A stretch of DNA of 36,385 nt from a candidate division WS6 bacterium GW2011_GWE2_33_157 (GCA_000989675.1 LBOT01000002.1:1-36385), one strand, 5' to 3'. Numbered from the stretch's first letter, positions 1-11,013 are shown. A program made the numbers and translations. The notes: generated from the sequence alone by a model not told the origin.

Positions 1-800
1 TATATTACTCTGCCACACCTGATATATGGGAGATACAGGATAGTAACAATACTGTAATTGAACTTCTTACTAGACCTACAGGATTACTTGATCCAAGTAT
101 TGATGTTAGAAAGATAGAGAATCAAATTGATGATGTAATAAACGAAGTAAGAAAGAATACTGAGAAAGGTGAAAGGGTCTTAATTACTACTTTAACAAAG
201 AGAATGGCTGAAGATTTAACTACATATCTTCAAGATTTTGGGATTAAGGTTGCATATTTACACTCTGATATAGACACTGTAGAAAGGGTTGAGATACTCA
301 GAAACCTAAGACTGGGTGAATATGATGTTTTGGTAGGAATAAACCTTTTAAGAGAGGGTATAGACCTTCCTGAAGTATCACTTGTTGTAATACTAGATGC
401 AGATAAGGAAGGATTCTTAAGATCTAAGACTAGTTTAGTCCAAACTATTGGAAGAGCTGCAAGACATCTTAATGGTAGAGTCATTATGTATGCAGATAAG
501 ATTACAGAGAGTATGAAATACGCTATTGATGAAACAAACAGAAGAAGAGAATATCAAAACAATTACAACAAGAAACATGGTATTACACCTGCAAGTATAC
601 AAAAAGCAATAAGGGATTCATTAGTTGAACAAGAGAACCAAGAAAAGAAAGAATTAGATATTGAAGTAGAGAAACTATCCGAAAAACAGAAGAAACTCCT
701 TATTAAAGACTTAAGATCCAAAATGTTACTTGCTGCAGAGAATCTCCAATTTGAAAAAGCAGCAGATATAAGGGATAAAATAAAAGAGCTGAGTATTTAA
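1..800 (+). CDS. uvrB: UvrABC system protein B (3' part; truncated by window start)
   Basis: Frame open from position 3 ([10 protein letters not shown]...[14 protein letters not shown]...[12 protein letters not shown]) and continuous with the listed [56 protein letters not shown]-terminal UVR motif. Confidence 0.97.
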   Translation, partial: YYSATPDIWEIQDSNNTVIELLTRPTGLLDPSIDVRKIENQIDDVINEVRKNTEKGERVLITTLTKRMAEDLTTYLQDFGIKVAYLHSDIDTVERVEILRNLRLGEYDVLVGINLLREGIDLPEVSLVVILDADKEGFLRSKTSLVQTIGRAARHLNGRVIMYADKITESMKYAIDETNRRREYQNNYNKKHGITPASIQKAIRDSLVEQENQEKKELDIEVEKLSEKQKKLLIKDLRSKMLLAAENLQFEKAADIRDKIKELSI

Positions 801-810
801 ACCCAGCTCT
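785..810 (+). terminator. Hairpin overlapping the uvrB stop, probable terminator
   Basis: AGAGCTG ... CAGCTCT inverted repeat followed by a short T-rich stretch (ttacaattt). Confidence 0.5.
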
Positions 811-837
811 TTACAATTTCATTAATAATGAAAAAGA

Positions 838-1146
838 TTACCTATAGAAGTTATCTCTCCTATTCTCTCCTCTATCAGTACTTCTGAAACCATCCTCTCT
901 AGGAGGTTTAGCAATAGAAACGTTGATAGCTCTGCCATCAAGTTCTTTGCCGTTTAGCTCTGCAATTGCTTGCTCTGCTAATTCATCTGTAGCCATAGTA
1001 ACAAAACCAAATCCCTTGGATCTGTTCTTGAACTTGTCTACAATAACCTTTGCCTCAGTTACTTCTCCAATTGTGGAGAATAACTCTGTCAAAGACTGAT
1101 CTGTGGTATCCCATGAAAGGTTCCCTACAAAAAGTTTGTTTTGCAT
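838..1146 (-). CDS. RNA-binding protein, RRM domain
   Basis: RNP2 (KLFVGNLSW) and RNP1 (SKGFGFVTM) motifs; basic Arg-rich tail. Confidence 0.95.
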   Translation of the reverse strand: MQNKLFVGNLSWDTTDQSLTELFSTIGEVTEAKVIVDKFKNRSKGFGFVTMATDELAEQAIAELNGKELDGRAINVSIAKPPREDGFRSTDRGENRRDNFYR

Positions 1147-1276
1147 TTATATAAAATAAATAAAAAATAAATAAACTACGGATAAGCACACTTTGTAAAG
1201 TAACCTACACAGGGCATTAAGAACTTAATACCTTTCTTAACATAGATAACACATTATATCATAATTTTAATATATA

Positions 1277-2035
1277 ATGTCAATTATGCGAATAAGGTAC
1301 CTTTTAAACACAGATAAACGAGTTAGTAAATTTGATAGGCTAATAAGGGAGAAATTCCCTTCTCTGTTAACTGAAAACAGACCCGAGCTATACCTAGTAG
1401 CCGGAGGTGATGGTGCTATGCTTAGGGCAATTCATGACACTATAGATACTGGGATACCATATTTTGGAAAAGCTATGGGGACATTTAACTTCCTACTTAA
1501 TTCCTTTGATAATGATGAAGACATAATTCAATCATTAATTGAAGATACAATAAAGATTGATACATTCAAATCCCACGCTATTGAAGCAAGATTGGATAAC
1601 AAAAAACTTGGAGAAGCTGTTAATGATGTAATACTTGGTGAAAAGATAACTGGATACCATACTTTCAATATCTCAACTGAGAATGGTGATTTAAAAAATT
1701 TTGAAATGAAAGGCTCTGGTATATGCATAAGTACTGCAATAGGATCTACAGCTTTTAATTTCAATAACAACGGAAGAATATTACCACTAGATTCTAATTT
1801 TCTCTCTATAACAGGTATTGTATGTAATAGATTTCTTAATGATATAATTCCTTTTCAAGAAATACGAATAACCGCTAATGGAGCTAAAACATATCTTACT
1901 AATGTTGAATCTGAAATATTAAAAAATAACCAAGAGCTGATCTTAAGAAAAGGTTCACAAATAGAGATAGGGTTTTTAAATAAGAAAGAATTCTTAGAAA
2001 GAAGAATTGATATAGCACATAGATTTAGGAAATAA
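1277..2035 (+). CDS. nadK: NAD kinase family protein (divergent)
   Basis: GGDGAMLRAIH (GGDGT-like), AVNDV, and GSGICISTAIGSTAFNFNNNG (GSTAY-like) motifs in order. Confidence 0.72.
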   Translation: MSIMRIRYLLNTDKRVSKFDRLIREKFPSLLTENRPELYLVAGGDGAMLRAIHDTIDTGIPYFGKAMGTFNFLLNSFDNDEDIIQSLIEDTIKIDTFKSHAIEARLDNKKLGEAVNDVILGEKITGYHTFNISTENGDLKNFEMKGSGICISTAIGSTAFNFNNNGRILPLDSNFLSITGIVCNRFLNDIIPFQEIRITANGAKTYLTNVESEILKNNQELILRKGSQIEIGFLNKKEFLERRIDIAHRFRK

Positions 2036-2037
2036 AT

Positions 2038-3036
2038 CTAAAATATCTTTGTCAAAAGATATATTACATAGAAAGCAACTATCACTAATCCTGATACCCA
2101 ATTAAACGACTTACTTTTACCAAGTAGTTTCATTTCAATCAACAATCCAAAGATAACTAGAATATTTAATATATTGAATGTATAGATATCTGAGATAGCT
2201 TCTTTGTTAAACAGTAATGGAACAAAAATTGCAGTTAATCCTATACCAAGAGCAATGTTTGCAATTGTACTACCAAAAACATTACCCACTATGATATCTA
2301 CATATCCTTTTTTAGCAGATTTAATAGAAGTCACTATCATCGGTACAGAAGTTCCAATACCAATAATGGTTAATCCTAGTATGTATTCAGATATATTAAA
2401 ATCTTGTGATAACCTACCAGTCATACTAACCAAAGCTATTGCAAAGACAATTAATACAACAAATCCCATAAATAGGTACAAAAGTGATTTTTTAATGGAT
2501 AGATTATTTGTAATAGTTTCTGATATTGTACTAGTATCAACATCTACCTCCTTGTTATCCACTTCTCTAAGTTGTTCCCTTAAAGAGTACTGATAAATGA
2601 TAATTAAAGTAATAACATATGCTAACATGATAATTATCCCCTCTACTCTAGTTATTACTCCATCAAATGCAAAACTTGTAAGTAGTGCCGTAATAGCAAG
2701 ATATATGGGAATTTCTTTTTCAAATACCTGATACTTAGGAATAATGGTAAGCATAAATGCAGGTATACCTAAACCCAAACCAATATTAACAAAATTTGTA
2801 CCAAGAGCATTCCCTACTGCAACATCCATACCATTCTTTCCCATTATTACTAAAAAGATATTAACAGCAATAGTAGGTAAGCCAGTACCTAAGGCTATTA
2901 ATGTAGAAGCAATAACTAATTTACTGATATGAAACCTTTGAGCAAGTGCAACAGAGCCCTTCATTACCCATTCAGAACCTTTTATTAAAAAGAATAAACA
3001 GATAAATACAATTGTTAAATCTACTAAAATATTCAT
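2038..3036 (-). CDS. CaCA-type (Na+/Ca2+ exchanger-like) integral membrane protein
   Basis: Two inverted alpha-repeats: GTGLPTIAVN...GNALGTNFVNIGLGLG and GTSVPMIVTS...GNVFGSTIANIALGIG. The ORF-track start (3138) lies in the tRNA; M at 3036 (MNILVDLTIV) is the better start. Confidence 0.85.
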   Translation of the reverse strand: MNILVDLTIVFICLFFLIKGSEWVMKGSVALAQRFHISKLVIASTLIALGTGLPTIAVNIFLVIMGKNGMDVAVGNALGTNFVNIGLGLGIPAFMLTIIPKYQVFEKEIPIYLAITALLTSFAFDGVITRVEGIIIMLAYVITLIIIYQYSLREQLREVDNKEVDVDTSTISETITNNLSIKKSLLYLFMGFVVLIVFAIALVSMTGRLSQDFNISEYILGLTIIGIGTSVPMIVTSIKSAKKGYVDIIVGNVFGSTIANIALGIGLTAIFVPLLFNKEAISDIYTFNILNILVIFGLLIEMKLLGKSKSFNWVSGLVIVAFYVIYLLTKIF

Positions 3037-3057
3037 ATTAATTGTTAACTTTGAGGA

Positions 3058-3131
3058 TGGTTGCGGGACATAGACTCGAACTATGATTCTCGGCTTCAAA
3101 GGCCGGTGTCCTACCGTTAGACGATCCCGCA
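3058..3131 (-). tRNA. tRNA-Gln(TTG)
   Basis: Reverse strand TGCGGGATCGTCTAACGGTAGGACACCGGCCTTTGAAGCCGAGAATCATAGTTCGAGTCTATGTCCCGCAA; acceptor pairs TGCGGGA/TCCCGCA, loop CTTTGAA, followed by genomic CCA (3058-3060). Confidence 0.95.
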
Positions 3132-3200
3132 AAAGCAAATCATTATACTACACCATATATATTAATTGAAATATTAACCTATTCATATTATCTTGTATAG

Positions 3201-4292
3201 ATGAAAAGACCACGAAGTAGTAAAAAACATGCGAACCCTATTAGAATGCCTAAAAGTAATGGTAAGGCCTCAATCGTTAAAAGAAAAAAGAAATTTCAAT
3301 TTAATAACATATTTAAGAAAAAGAAAAACACTCAGATAAGGAGGAAGAAAACAAGTGCTAAATATATTGTTATACCAATTGCATTAATACTATTATCTGC
3401 ACTCGTGTACTTCTCTGTAAAATATATTCTCTTTTTAAGAGAAAATGCATACGGTAATAAAACGTATGAAATAAATGATCTTGTAGGATTAGAAGGAATA
3501 CCTCAATATCCAGGTTCTGAATATATGTTTATAAATGAGAGTGAAGATTTAATTGTAAAAGAATTTATTTCAAATGGGAATTCTGCATACAAAATACCAG
3601 ATGGGATATCTATTGCAGATATTGAGAAATACTATGACAAAGAACTAAAGAAAAGAGGATGGGAATATATTCAAACTGTCCCATTAGGAGCAGAAGATAA
3701 GAAATATGGACAGTACTGGTTAAAAGATGGTAAAGGGCTAAGAATATACTCTAAATTCAGGGATATATGGTACGAAACTATCTCAGAGGAAGATGCCCGT
3801 ACTGCCTTGTCGCGTATTGTTACTGAAGAGATAGAAAGAGAAATGTTAATAGCTAGTAGTGATAACCAAGATTTGTTACCTGATTACCCATGGAGAATTA
3901 AAATTCCTAAAGAGTATTTAATAAAATATTTTCCTACAGATATTAAAGATCAGAGAGCTGTATCATTCCAAAAACTTGGAACTTCTGAAATAGTTGAGAT
4001 ATATCCTATTGGTACATGGAAAACAAAAGAATTAGATTACATGCTTGAAGATTACTGTAAATTAAAAAGTACAGATGAAGTTACATACAGTGTTTTTAAT
4101 AGTGTACCAATAAGTTTTAGAGATTCTTTAGGATTAAGGGCAACATTGAAAAAGAATTCTGATACTGTTATAGCATTGGTAATACCAAACAGTTTTAATA
4201 ATCTAGTATATATACTTTCTACAACACAACTAGATGATCCATTCTTTGAGTATATAATTGAGAATATAAAACCTCTTGGAGCTAAAGATTAG
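3201..4292 (+). CDS. Hypothetical protein with Lys/Arg-rich N-terminus and one TM segment
   Basis: Long ORF; basic N-terminus then YIVIPIALILLSALVYFSVKYILF; no recognised catalytic motif. Confidence 0.7.
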   Translation: MKRPRSSKKHANPIRMPKSNGKASIVKRKKKFQFNNIFKKKKNTQIRRKKTSAKYIVIPIALILLSALVYFSVKYILFLRENAYGNKTYEINDLVGLEGIPQYPGSEYMFINESEDLIVKEFISNGNSAYKIPDGISIADIEKYYDKELKKRGWEYIQTVPLGAEDKKYGQYWLKDGKGLRIYSKFRDIWYETISEEDARTALSRIVTEEIEREMLIASSDNQDLLPDYPWRIKIPKEYLIKYFPTDIKDQRAVSFQKLGTSEIVEIYPIGTWKTKELDYMLEDYCKLKSTDEVTYSVFNSVPISFRDSLGLRATLKKNSDTVIALVIPNSFNNLVYILSTTQLDDPFFEYIIENIKPLGAKD

Positions 4293-5763
4293 TTAGTTTT
4301 TCAATTATTTTTTTAACAACCACCCTATTCTTTATTACTTCATAAATTTCATCTTCTTTAGCTTTTTTAATACCATCTACACTCTTAAATTTTGTTAATA
4401 GCTCTTTTCTTCTTTTTGTACCAATACCATCAATTTCATCTAATATAGACATCTTAGATTGTTTTATACTTTGTTTTCTGTAATGAGTTATTGCAAATCT
4501 ATGTGCTTCGTTTCTTAAATCAATTAATATCTCAGGATTAAGAATTTCTGTTTGAAGTATTTCTCCATCTTTTACAAACCAAAACTCATCTTTAAGTAAC
4601 AGGCCTGCTCTTTTAAAATGTTTACCCTTAGAAATACCCATTAAATATATACTATTTGGAATGTATTCCTTAACTACTGAAAGTTGTCCTTTACCACCAT
4701 CTATTAGAAGAAGGTCGGGAATACTTGAAAGGCTTTCGTCATATGTTTTTTGTAAATTATTAAATCTCCTCTGTAATACCTCCGTTAACATAGCTGGATC
4801 GTTTGGATTATCACCACCCCTTATCTTAAATATTCTGTAATGGGATCTTTCTAATTTACCATCAACAGCTACTACCATTGAACCATATGCATGTTTACCT
4901 TGTATATTTGAAATGTCATAGCACTCTATTCTTTTTAAATTCTCCATTCCCAACTCTGTAGCTAAGTACTCAAAACTTTTCTTTCTTGCACTCTCTCTTT
5001 TGGTTTCGTATGACAAAGCTTCGTCATAGTAGGTAAAATCTATACTCTCTCCAATATATCTTAAATCCTTAATCCTATCTCTTAGTTGAGAAGCTTTTTC
5101 ATATTCTTGATGTCTCGAATATATATTCATCTCTTTCTCTAATCTTTTAATATGATTCTCTTTTTTACCTTGAAGAAATTTAATAATGCTATTTATGTTT
5201 TTTCTATAATCTTCCTCTGATATTGCTCCAATATACGGTCCAGGACAAAGACCTATATGAAAGTATAGGGAGGAGGCACAATCTTTGTTTTTACATGTAC
5301 AAAACGGATAAAGTTTACGAAGGTATGTATATACTCTTTTTATTGTAAAACCACTTGGATATGGACCAAACAACTTTCCATTTTTATACTCTCCTTTCTC
5401 TGTACTTCTAACGATTTTAACTGTTGGAAATTTTTCTTTTGTTGATATATATATCCATGCATACGATTTATCATCTTTTAATGCTGAGTTAAATTGTGGT
5501 TGAAGCCTTCTAATTAGTGCAGATTCTAAAATCAATGCTTCAATCTCATTGTTTGCCTCCGTGATTGATATATCCTTAACCAATGGCATCATCTGCCTTA
5601 TACGAGGTCTATCATTTAGTTCTTTACTGAAATATGAGGTTACTCTTTTCCTAAGATTAATAGCCTTACCTATATACAGGATCTCACCTTTACTATCTAA
5701 GAACTTATATACTCCTGGTAACTCAGGAAGTACTTCTATTTTTCTTTCTAAACTACTATTCAT
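4282..5763 (-). CDS. uvrC: UvrABC system protein C
   Basis: GIY-YIG start (LPELPGVYKFLDSKGEILYIGKAINLRKRVTSYF), UVR motif, RNase H-like domain (IECYDISNIQGKHAYGSMVV; LLIDGGKGQLSV), C-terminal helix-hairpin-helix. Confidence 0.97.
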   Translation of the reverse strand: MNSSLERKIEVLPELPGVYKFLDSKGEILYIGKAINLRKRVTSYFSKELNDRPRIRQMMPLVKDISITEANNEIEALILESALIRRLQPQFNSALKDDKSYAWIYISTKEKFPTVKIVRSTEKGEYKNGKLFGPYPSGFTIKRVYTYLRKLYPFCTCKNKDCASSLYFHIGLCPGPYIGAISEEDYRKNINSIIKFLQGKKENHIKRLEKEMNIYSRHQEYEKASQLRDRIKDLRYIGESIDFTYYDEALSYETKRESARKKSFEYLATELGMENLKRIECYDISNIQGKHAYGSMVVAVDGKLERSHYRIFKIRGGDNPNDPAMLTEVLQRRFNNLQKTYDESLSSIPDLLLIDGGKGQLSVVKEYIPNSIYLMGISKGKHFKRAGLLLKDEFWFVKDGEILQTEILNPEILIDLRNEAHRFAITHYRKQSIKQSKMSILDEIDGIGTKRRKELLTKFKSVDGIKKAKEDEIYEVIKNRVVVKKIIEKLTNL

Positions 5764-5776
5764 CCCCTATTATACC

Positions 5777-8700
5777 TTAGAATTTCCTTAACCACTTCTT
5801 AGTTTCACTATTCATCTCAATCTTTTTCTCAAGTACAACACTTTTATTTTCTTTAGAGGAACTCACTATTATCCTCACAGGAACATCTCCATTTGAAGTT
5901 GAAATATATTCCTTAAGAAGCTTAATCTCTTTTGGGGAGTGTTTCTCCCTTATTCTAAAAGTTACACCTTCAAAGCTATCTCCATGCTCTGCTTCATCTA
6001 TGTACTTAGCTCTTTCCATTACAATACTCTTGTCGTTGTTCTTTACTGATATTTTTGCAGCAATGAGTATGGGTTTTCCTACAACAAGAGAATCTTTAAT
6101 ATCTTGATATGTCCTTGGGAAAACAATAACGTCTGCTAATCCGGATTTATCTTCTACTGTTAAGAATGCCATCATCTCTCCTTTCTTAGTTGTTATCTTT
6201 CTAATTTTGTTAACCATGACGCCAAGTACAATTAAAGAATTATTTCTTTTCTCTAATGCATCTTTAACAGAAACTACCTTTTTAGATTCAAAAAAGTCTT
6301 GTAAATGATCCAATGGATGACTAGAGAAATATAGACCAAGAAGATCTTTTTCCCATTGTAATATTTGATATCTAGGTGCTTTTTCAATATTCGGGAGTTG
6401 GGTTACCTGTGTTTCAGTTGAAATATTTCCATTTTCTGTTGAAAGAGAAAATATATCAATTTGACCAAGGCTTTGAGATGAATTGCTCTTTTTTGCTCTT
6501 TCAAATATTAATGGAGAGATTGAAAGTAATGCGTTTCTTTCACCAAATTCATCCATGGTACCTGCCATTATCAAATACTCAATTGCTCTTTTTTGTACTC
6601 CCTTTTTAATTGTTCTAACAACAAAGTCATCTAAATTTTTGTATATACCATTTTCTTTCCTTTCTTTTACAATAGCTTGAACAACATCACTCCCAATATT
6701 TTTAATACCTCCTAAACCAAATCTGATACTGTCTTCATCTTCAATTGTAAAGAAGACTTTGCTTTGATTAATAGTTGGAGGTAGTACATCTATACCTAAT
6801 CTCTCACATTCATTTAAATCAATTATTACTCTATCAAAATTATCTAAATCACCCTCAAGTAAAGCTGCCATGAATTCTAATGGGTAATGAGCTTTAAGAT
6901 ATGCTGTCCAATATGCTATGGTTGCATATGATGCACTATGTGCTTTATTAAATCCGTAGTTAGCAAATTGAACTAACTTGTCCCACAATCTTTCTGATTG
7001 AGCAACATCAAATCCGTTCTCTTTAGATCCAGCTAAAAACTTAGGTTTCTCCTTATCCATAATCTCCATCTTTTTCTTACCCATTGCTCTTCTTAGCAAA
7101 TCTGCAGCACCTAGAGTATAGCCTGCAATAACTTGAGCGATTTTCATTACCTGCTCTTGGTACGTTATTACACCATTTGTAACTTCTAGTACTGGTTGAA
7201 GCTCTGGGAACACATAGTCCGGTTCTTGTTTTCCTTTCTTTACCGCGGCATATTCTGATATATATTGCATTGGTCCAGGCCTATATGCAGCAAGAATATA
7301 GCAAATATCTTCCTGTGTTTCTGGTTGAAGTGCTTTAATAGTTCTCTTCATCCCTTCACTTTCCATTTGAAATACACCTACAGTATGTCCACTTTTTATT
7401 ACTTCATACGTTTCCTTATCATTAGCATCTAATGAAAGTAAATCTAAATCTACATCTCTATTAACCTTTATCTTTGTTACTGCCTCACCAATTACATTAA
7501 GATTTCGCAGTCCAAGAAAATCAAACTTCATTAATCCAACATACTCTATATCTGACATCTCAAATTGTGTCATACCCATACCACCCCCATGTGAATCTCT
7601 TTGTATTGCACAGTAATTTACTACTGGCTCTGGTGTAACAATAATGCCACATGCATGAGTTGATGTTCCCCTACATATACCAGAAACTTTTCTAACAATA
7701 CTTGCAAGCTCTTTTGTAATATCAGAAGAGTTGATAATTTCTGCAAACTCAGGATTATGTTCAATCATATAGTCGATATCTTTAGATTTACCAAAAACAA
7801 TCTCAACCATTTTTGCTAATCTATCCGTAGTTGCCAACTCAATACCCAAAACTCTTCCAACATCTTTAATAGCTTGCCTAGTCTGAAGTTTACTAAATGT
7901 CCCTATCTGCTTCACATTATCAATTCCATATTTCTCTACCGTATATTCTAAAAGTTCATTTCTTCTTTTATCTGCAATATCAATATCAAAATCGGGAGGG
8001 GAATCTCTTTCAGGGTTTAAGAATCTCTCAAAATACAATTCCCAATTTATAGGTTCAATATTAGTAATCTCAGTACAGTATGCAACAACAGAACCACATC
8101 CAGAGCCTCTCATACCAACAACAATTCCATTCTTTATACAAAATGTAACAAAGTCTCTAACAACTAAAAAGTAATCATTGTATCCCTTACTGTTAATTAT
8201 CTCTAATTCATAGTTTAATCTTTCTCTCAATTCTTTGTTTACTTTTCCATATTTAACCTTTGCACCCTCAAATGCTAATTTTCTTAAATATGATTCAGAG
8301 GTCTCTCCTTCTGGTAAATCAAGAAATTTAGGTTCTACCCTTCCAAATGTAATATCAAAATCCTCAGTCATTTCCACTATCTTTTGTGTATTCTCAATAG
8401 CCTCTGGTATATCCTTGAACAGTTTCTCCATCTCTTCTGGTGTTTTAACATAGAATTCATTTGTAGGCATCTTCCTTCTCAAAGGATCTTCCCAAGTCTT
8501 ACCATCACTAATACACCAAAGAATTTCCTGAATATTTGCATCCTCCCTATTTAAATAGTGAGAATCACATGTAGCTACAATTGGTAATTTAAGTTCCTTT
8601 GAAATTTTTAACAACCCTTCATTAACGGTATCCTGTTCTTCCATACCATTTCTTTGGATTTCAATATAGAAGTTATCCTTAAAAAGTTTAGAATACTCCT

Positions 8701-9172
8701 TTGCTCGTTCCAATGCTAAATCATAGTGACCTTCAAGTATTGGTTTAGAGATGGGACCTGCTAGACATGCAGAGAGAGCAATTAAACCAGATGAATACTT
8801 AGACAAAGTTTCAAAATCTATTCTAGGTTTGTAATAAAAGCCCTCCATATGAGCTATTGAAACAATCTTTACTAAATTTTTGTAACCCTCTAAATTCTTT
8901 GCAAGTAATACTAAATGGAAATATTTATTATCAATCCCAAAATCTTTTTGATCCATACCTCTTGGAGCAATATATATCTCACATCCAAGTATAGGTTTAA
9001 GACCAGCTTCTTTCATTGCACTTTTAAACTTCAAAACACCATACATGTTCCCGTGGTCTGTAATTGCACATGCATTCATTCCACTCTCTGAAAGCTTTTT
9101 AACAAGATCAGGTAATCTAATTGTAGCATCCAACAGAGAATACTCTGTATGGAGATGCAAATGAGTAAACAT
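5777..9172 (-). CDS. dnaE: DNA polymerase III subunit alpha
   Basis: PHP domain (HLHTEYSLLDA, AITDHGNMYG), PDFDIDI, GTSTHACGIIV, ITYQEQVMKIAQ, FNKAHSASYA motifs; C-terminal OB domain. Confidence 0.98.
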   Translation of the reverse strand: MFTHLHLHTEYSLLDATIRLPDLVKKLSESGMNACAITDHGNMYGVLKFKSAMKEAGLKPILGCEIYIAPRGMDQKDFGIDNKYFHLVLLAKNLEGYKNLVKIVSIAHMEGFYYKPRIDFETLSKYSSGLIALSACLAGPISKPILEGHYDLALERAKEYSKLFKDNFYIEIQRNGMEEQDTVNEGLLKISKELKLPIVATCDSHYLNREDANIQEILWCISDGKTWEDPLRRKMPTNEFYVKTPEEMEKLFKDIPEAIENTQKIVEMTEDFDITFGRVEPKFLDLPEGETSESYLRKLAFEGAKVKYGKVNKELRERLNYELEIINSKGYNDYFLVVRDFVTFCIKNGIVVGMRGSGCGSVVAYCTEITNIEPINWELYFERFLNPERDSPPDFDIDIADKRRNELLEYTVEKYGIDNVKQIGTFSKLQTRQAIKDVGRVLGIELATTDRLAKMVEIVFGKSKDIDYMIEHNPEFAEIINSSDITKELASIVRKVSGICRGTSTHACGIIVTPEPVVNYCAIQRDSHGGGMGMTQFEMSDIEYVGLMKFDFLGLRNLNVIGEAVTKIKVNRDVDLDLLSLDANDKETYEVIKSGHTVGVFQMESEGMKRTIKALQPETQEDICYILAAYRPGPMQYISEYAAVKKGKQEPDYVFPELQPVLEVTNGVITYQEQVMKIAQVIAGYTLGAADLLRRAMGKKKMEIMDKEKPKFLAGSKENGFDVAQSERLWDKLVQFANYGFNKAHSASYATIAYWTAYLKAHYPLEFMAALLEGDLDNFDRVIIDLNECERLGIDVLPPTINQSKVFFTIEDEDSIRFGLGGIKNIGSDVVQAIVKERKENGIYKNLDDFVVRTIKKGVQKRAIEYLIMAGTMDEFGERNALLSISPLIFERAKKSNSSQSLGQIDIFSLSTENGNISTETQVTQLPNIEKAPRYQILQWEKDLLGLYFSSHPLDHLQDFFESKKVVSVKDALEKRNNSLIVLGVMVNKIRKITTKKGEMMAFLTVEDKSGLADVIVFPRTYQDIKDSLVVGKPILIAAKISVKNNDKSIVMERAKYIDEAEHGDSFEGVTFRIREKHSPKEIKLLKEYISTSNGDVPVRIIVSSSKENKSVVLEKKIEMNSETKKWLRKF

Positions 9173-9212
9173 AAATTCAATAGCTCATCTAGTTCTGATA
9201 TACTAGATTAGT

Positions 9213-9941
9213 ATGGATCAATCATATATTTCAAGTATATACAAAAAAACCTTTTCTAGAGATACTTTTTGGAAGTCTAACATAGTAAGACTCTTCTCTC
9301 TCCTCCTACTCTTTTTGATATATTTCTTCCTACTATCTCCCTATGTAGAAAGAGGAATATCAAAATATATGTTAAATGAATTAAGAAACAGTAGAACACT
9401 TACACTTAACTATCTCACTCCACTGAATACACCTGCAGTATATGCGAATGTTTACAATCTTAATACCCTTTCTGCCTCCAAAAACAAAGAGGTTCAAGCT
9501 GGAAATACAGAAATAAAGAGCGAAGATCCAAGAGTAATTGCTATGCAAAAATTCTTACTAGACTACAACTCTCCCCTTTACCAATCCTCCAAAGTAATAG
9601 TTGAAGAAGCAGATAAATTTGGCTTAGATTGGAGATTAGTTGTATCTATTTCTGGAGTAGAATCTTCCTTCTGCAAAACTATTCCAAGAGGAACATACAA
9701 CGGATGGGGATGGAGAGGTATAAATAAAACGGCAGATGGATGGAGTCAATTTAACAGTTGGGATCATGGAATATCAGTTGTAACAAGTGGACTAGCAATC
9801 GGATACGGTGTCCGCTTAACTCCATTTCAGATTGAACCTTATTATTGTCCTCCATGTGCTGCAAATCCAGCTCATGCTTGGGCAAATGGTGTAACAAGAT
9901 ATATGAGAGAATTAAAATACTATCTTGACAATTTAAATTAA
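9213..9941 (+). CDS. Membrane-anchored lysozyme-like / peptidoglycan hydrolase-like protein
   Basis: N-terminal TM segment; EADKFGLDWRLVVSISGVESSFCK ... YNGWGW resembles lysozyme-superfamily glutamate motifs. Confidence 0.65.
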   Translation: MDQSYISSIYKKTFSRDTFWKSNIVRLFSLLLLFLIYFFLLSPYVERGISKYMLNELRNSRTLTLNYLTPLNTPAVYANVYNLNTLSASKNKEVQAGNTEIKSEDPRVIAMQKFLLDYNSPLYQSSKVIVEEADKFGLDWRLVVSISGVESSFCKTIPRGTYNGWGWRGINKTADGWSQFNSWDHGISVVTSGLAIGYGVRLTPFQIEPYYCPPCAANPAHAWANGVTRYMRELKYYLDNLN

Positions 9942-9961
9942 AATATACTATCTTTGGATAT

Positions 9962-10249
9962 ATGGGCTTTATATTTAAAATACTGTATGTATTAGTAACA
10001 TTTGTAGAGACATTAGTTATCTTTAGAATTGTTTTAAAGATAATAAATGCTGATGTTAATAACTCAATTGTAAGTTGGGTATACAACCTTTCGGATCAAC
10101 TTATAAAACCATTTGAAGGTATCCTATCTGAAAGTATTTCAATAGACAGATTTACGATTGAACTTACCCCTATAGTTGCATTACTGTTTTATGCCATAAT
10201 TGGTTTTGTACTTTCAGAACTCTCAAAAGCGTTTAAACAAGCAGATTAA
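9962..10249 (+). CDS. YggT family membrane protein
   Basis: About 95 aa, two TM segments, FRIVLKIINADVNNSIVSWVYNLSDQLIKPFEGIL pattern. Confidence 0.8.
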   Translation: MGFIFKILYVLVTFVETLVIFRIVLKIINADVNNSIVSWVYNLSDQLIKPFEGILSESISIDRFTIELTPIVALLFYAIIGFVLSELSKAFKQAD

Positions 10250-10275
10250 TTGCATATGTGATATAATAACAACAT

Positions 10276-11013
10276 ATGGCAAGAATAGACTTAAAGCAAT
10301 CCAGTGGATTGCCTATTTTTTACAGTGGAGAGGATCTTCAGCCCCAAGGATTATCTGTATCAAGCATATCAACAATATGCATTGATGAAATACGCTCCCA
10401 ACTACTTAATGAAGACCTCAATTGTCCAGAAGTTTTCTATAAAAAATATAAGGATTTAGATAAAGATAGTGTTTTCAAGGACAAAAACCTAAGAATTAAT
10501 GTTTATCTTATTTTCCCAAATCTAGCAGGAATTGAATATTCAAAAACATTTGCTACAAGATGTAAAAACTACCCTCGTATCTTTGAAATAATTTATGGAG
10601 GGGGTGTTATTCTATTACAAAAATATGACTCCCCTATCAAGAACAGAGTGATAAAGATGGTTGTTAAGAAAGGACAAAAAGTAATAGTACCACAAGGATA
10701 TACAAGCACTATAGTAAACTCAAGACAAAATTCGAACCTTATTGTACTTGAATTACACTCAAGAGATGCTTCCCCAAGAATTGTCCTTGATGAGCATAAG
10801 GGAATGTCCTATTATATAATCAGAAAGAATGCTAAACAGGAAACTGTACGTAACCCAGAATACAAAATAGTTAACGAACCAGAAAAACTCAACTCTGATA
10901 CCATTCTATCCAAATACGGTGTTACACCAAAAACACCAATCGTAAAACAAGTAATGAGAAAATATGAGAAATTTGAATGGCTTTTTAAAGATACTCCTCC
11001 TATCGATATATAG
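10276..11013 (+). CDS. Cupin-fold, glucose-6-phosphate isomerase-like protein
   Basis: EIIYGGGVILLQKYD...VKKGQKVIVPQGYTSTIVNSRQNSNLIVLELHSRDASPR resembles the cupin-type GPI pattern. Confidence 0.5.
   Translation: MARIDLKQSSGLPIFYSGEDLQPQGLSVSSISTICIDEIRSQLLNEDLNCPEVFYKKYKDLDKDSVFKDKNLRINVYLIFPNLAGIEYSKTFATRCKNYPRIFEIIYGGGVILLQKYDSPIKNRVIKMVVKKGQKVIVPQGYTSTIVNSRQNSNLIVLELHSRDASPRIVLDEHKGMSYYIIRKNAKQETVRNPEYKIVNEPEKLNSDTILSKYGVTPKTPIVKQVMRKYEKFEWLFKDTPPIDI

Noticed and set aside
230-484. Antisense ORFs within uvrB, and similarly within dnaE, gatA, gpmI, recombinase and others in the track
   Set aside because: They lie opposite strongly supported coding frames, with no recognisable domain or start context.
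3058-3060. Genomically encoded CCA on tRNA-Gln only
   Set aside because: The other four tRNAs lack it; a 3-nt match can easily be coincidental, so not treated as a separate finding.
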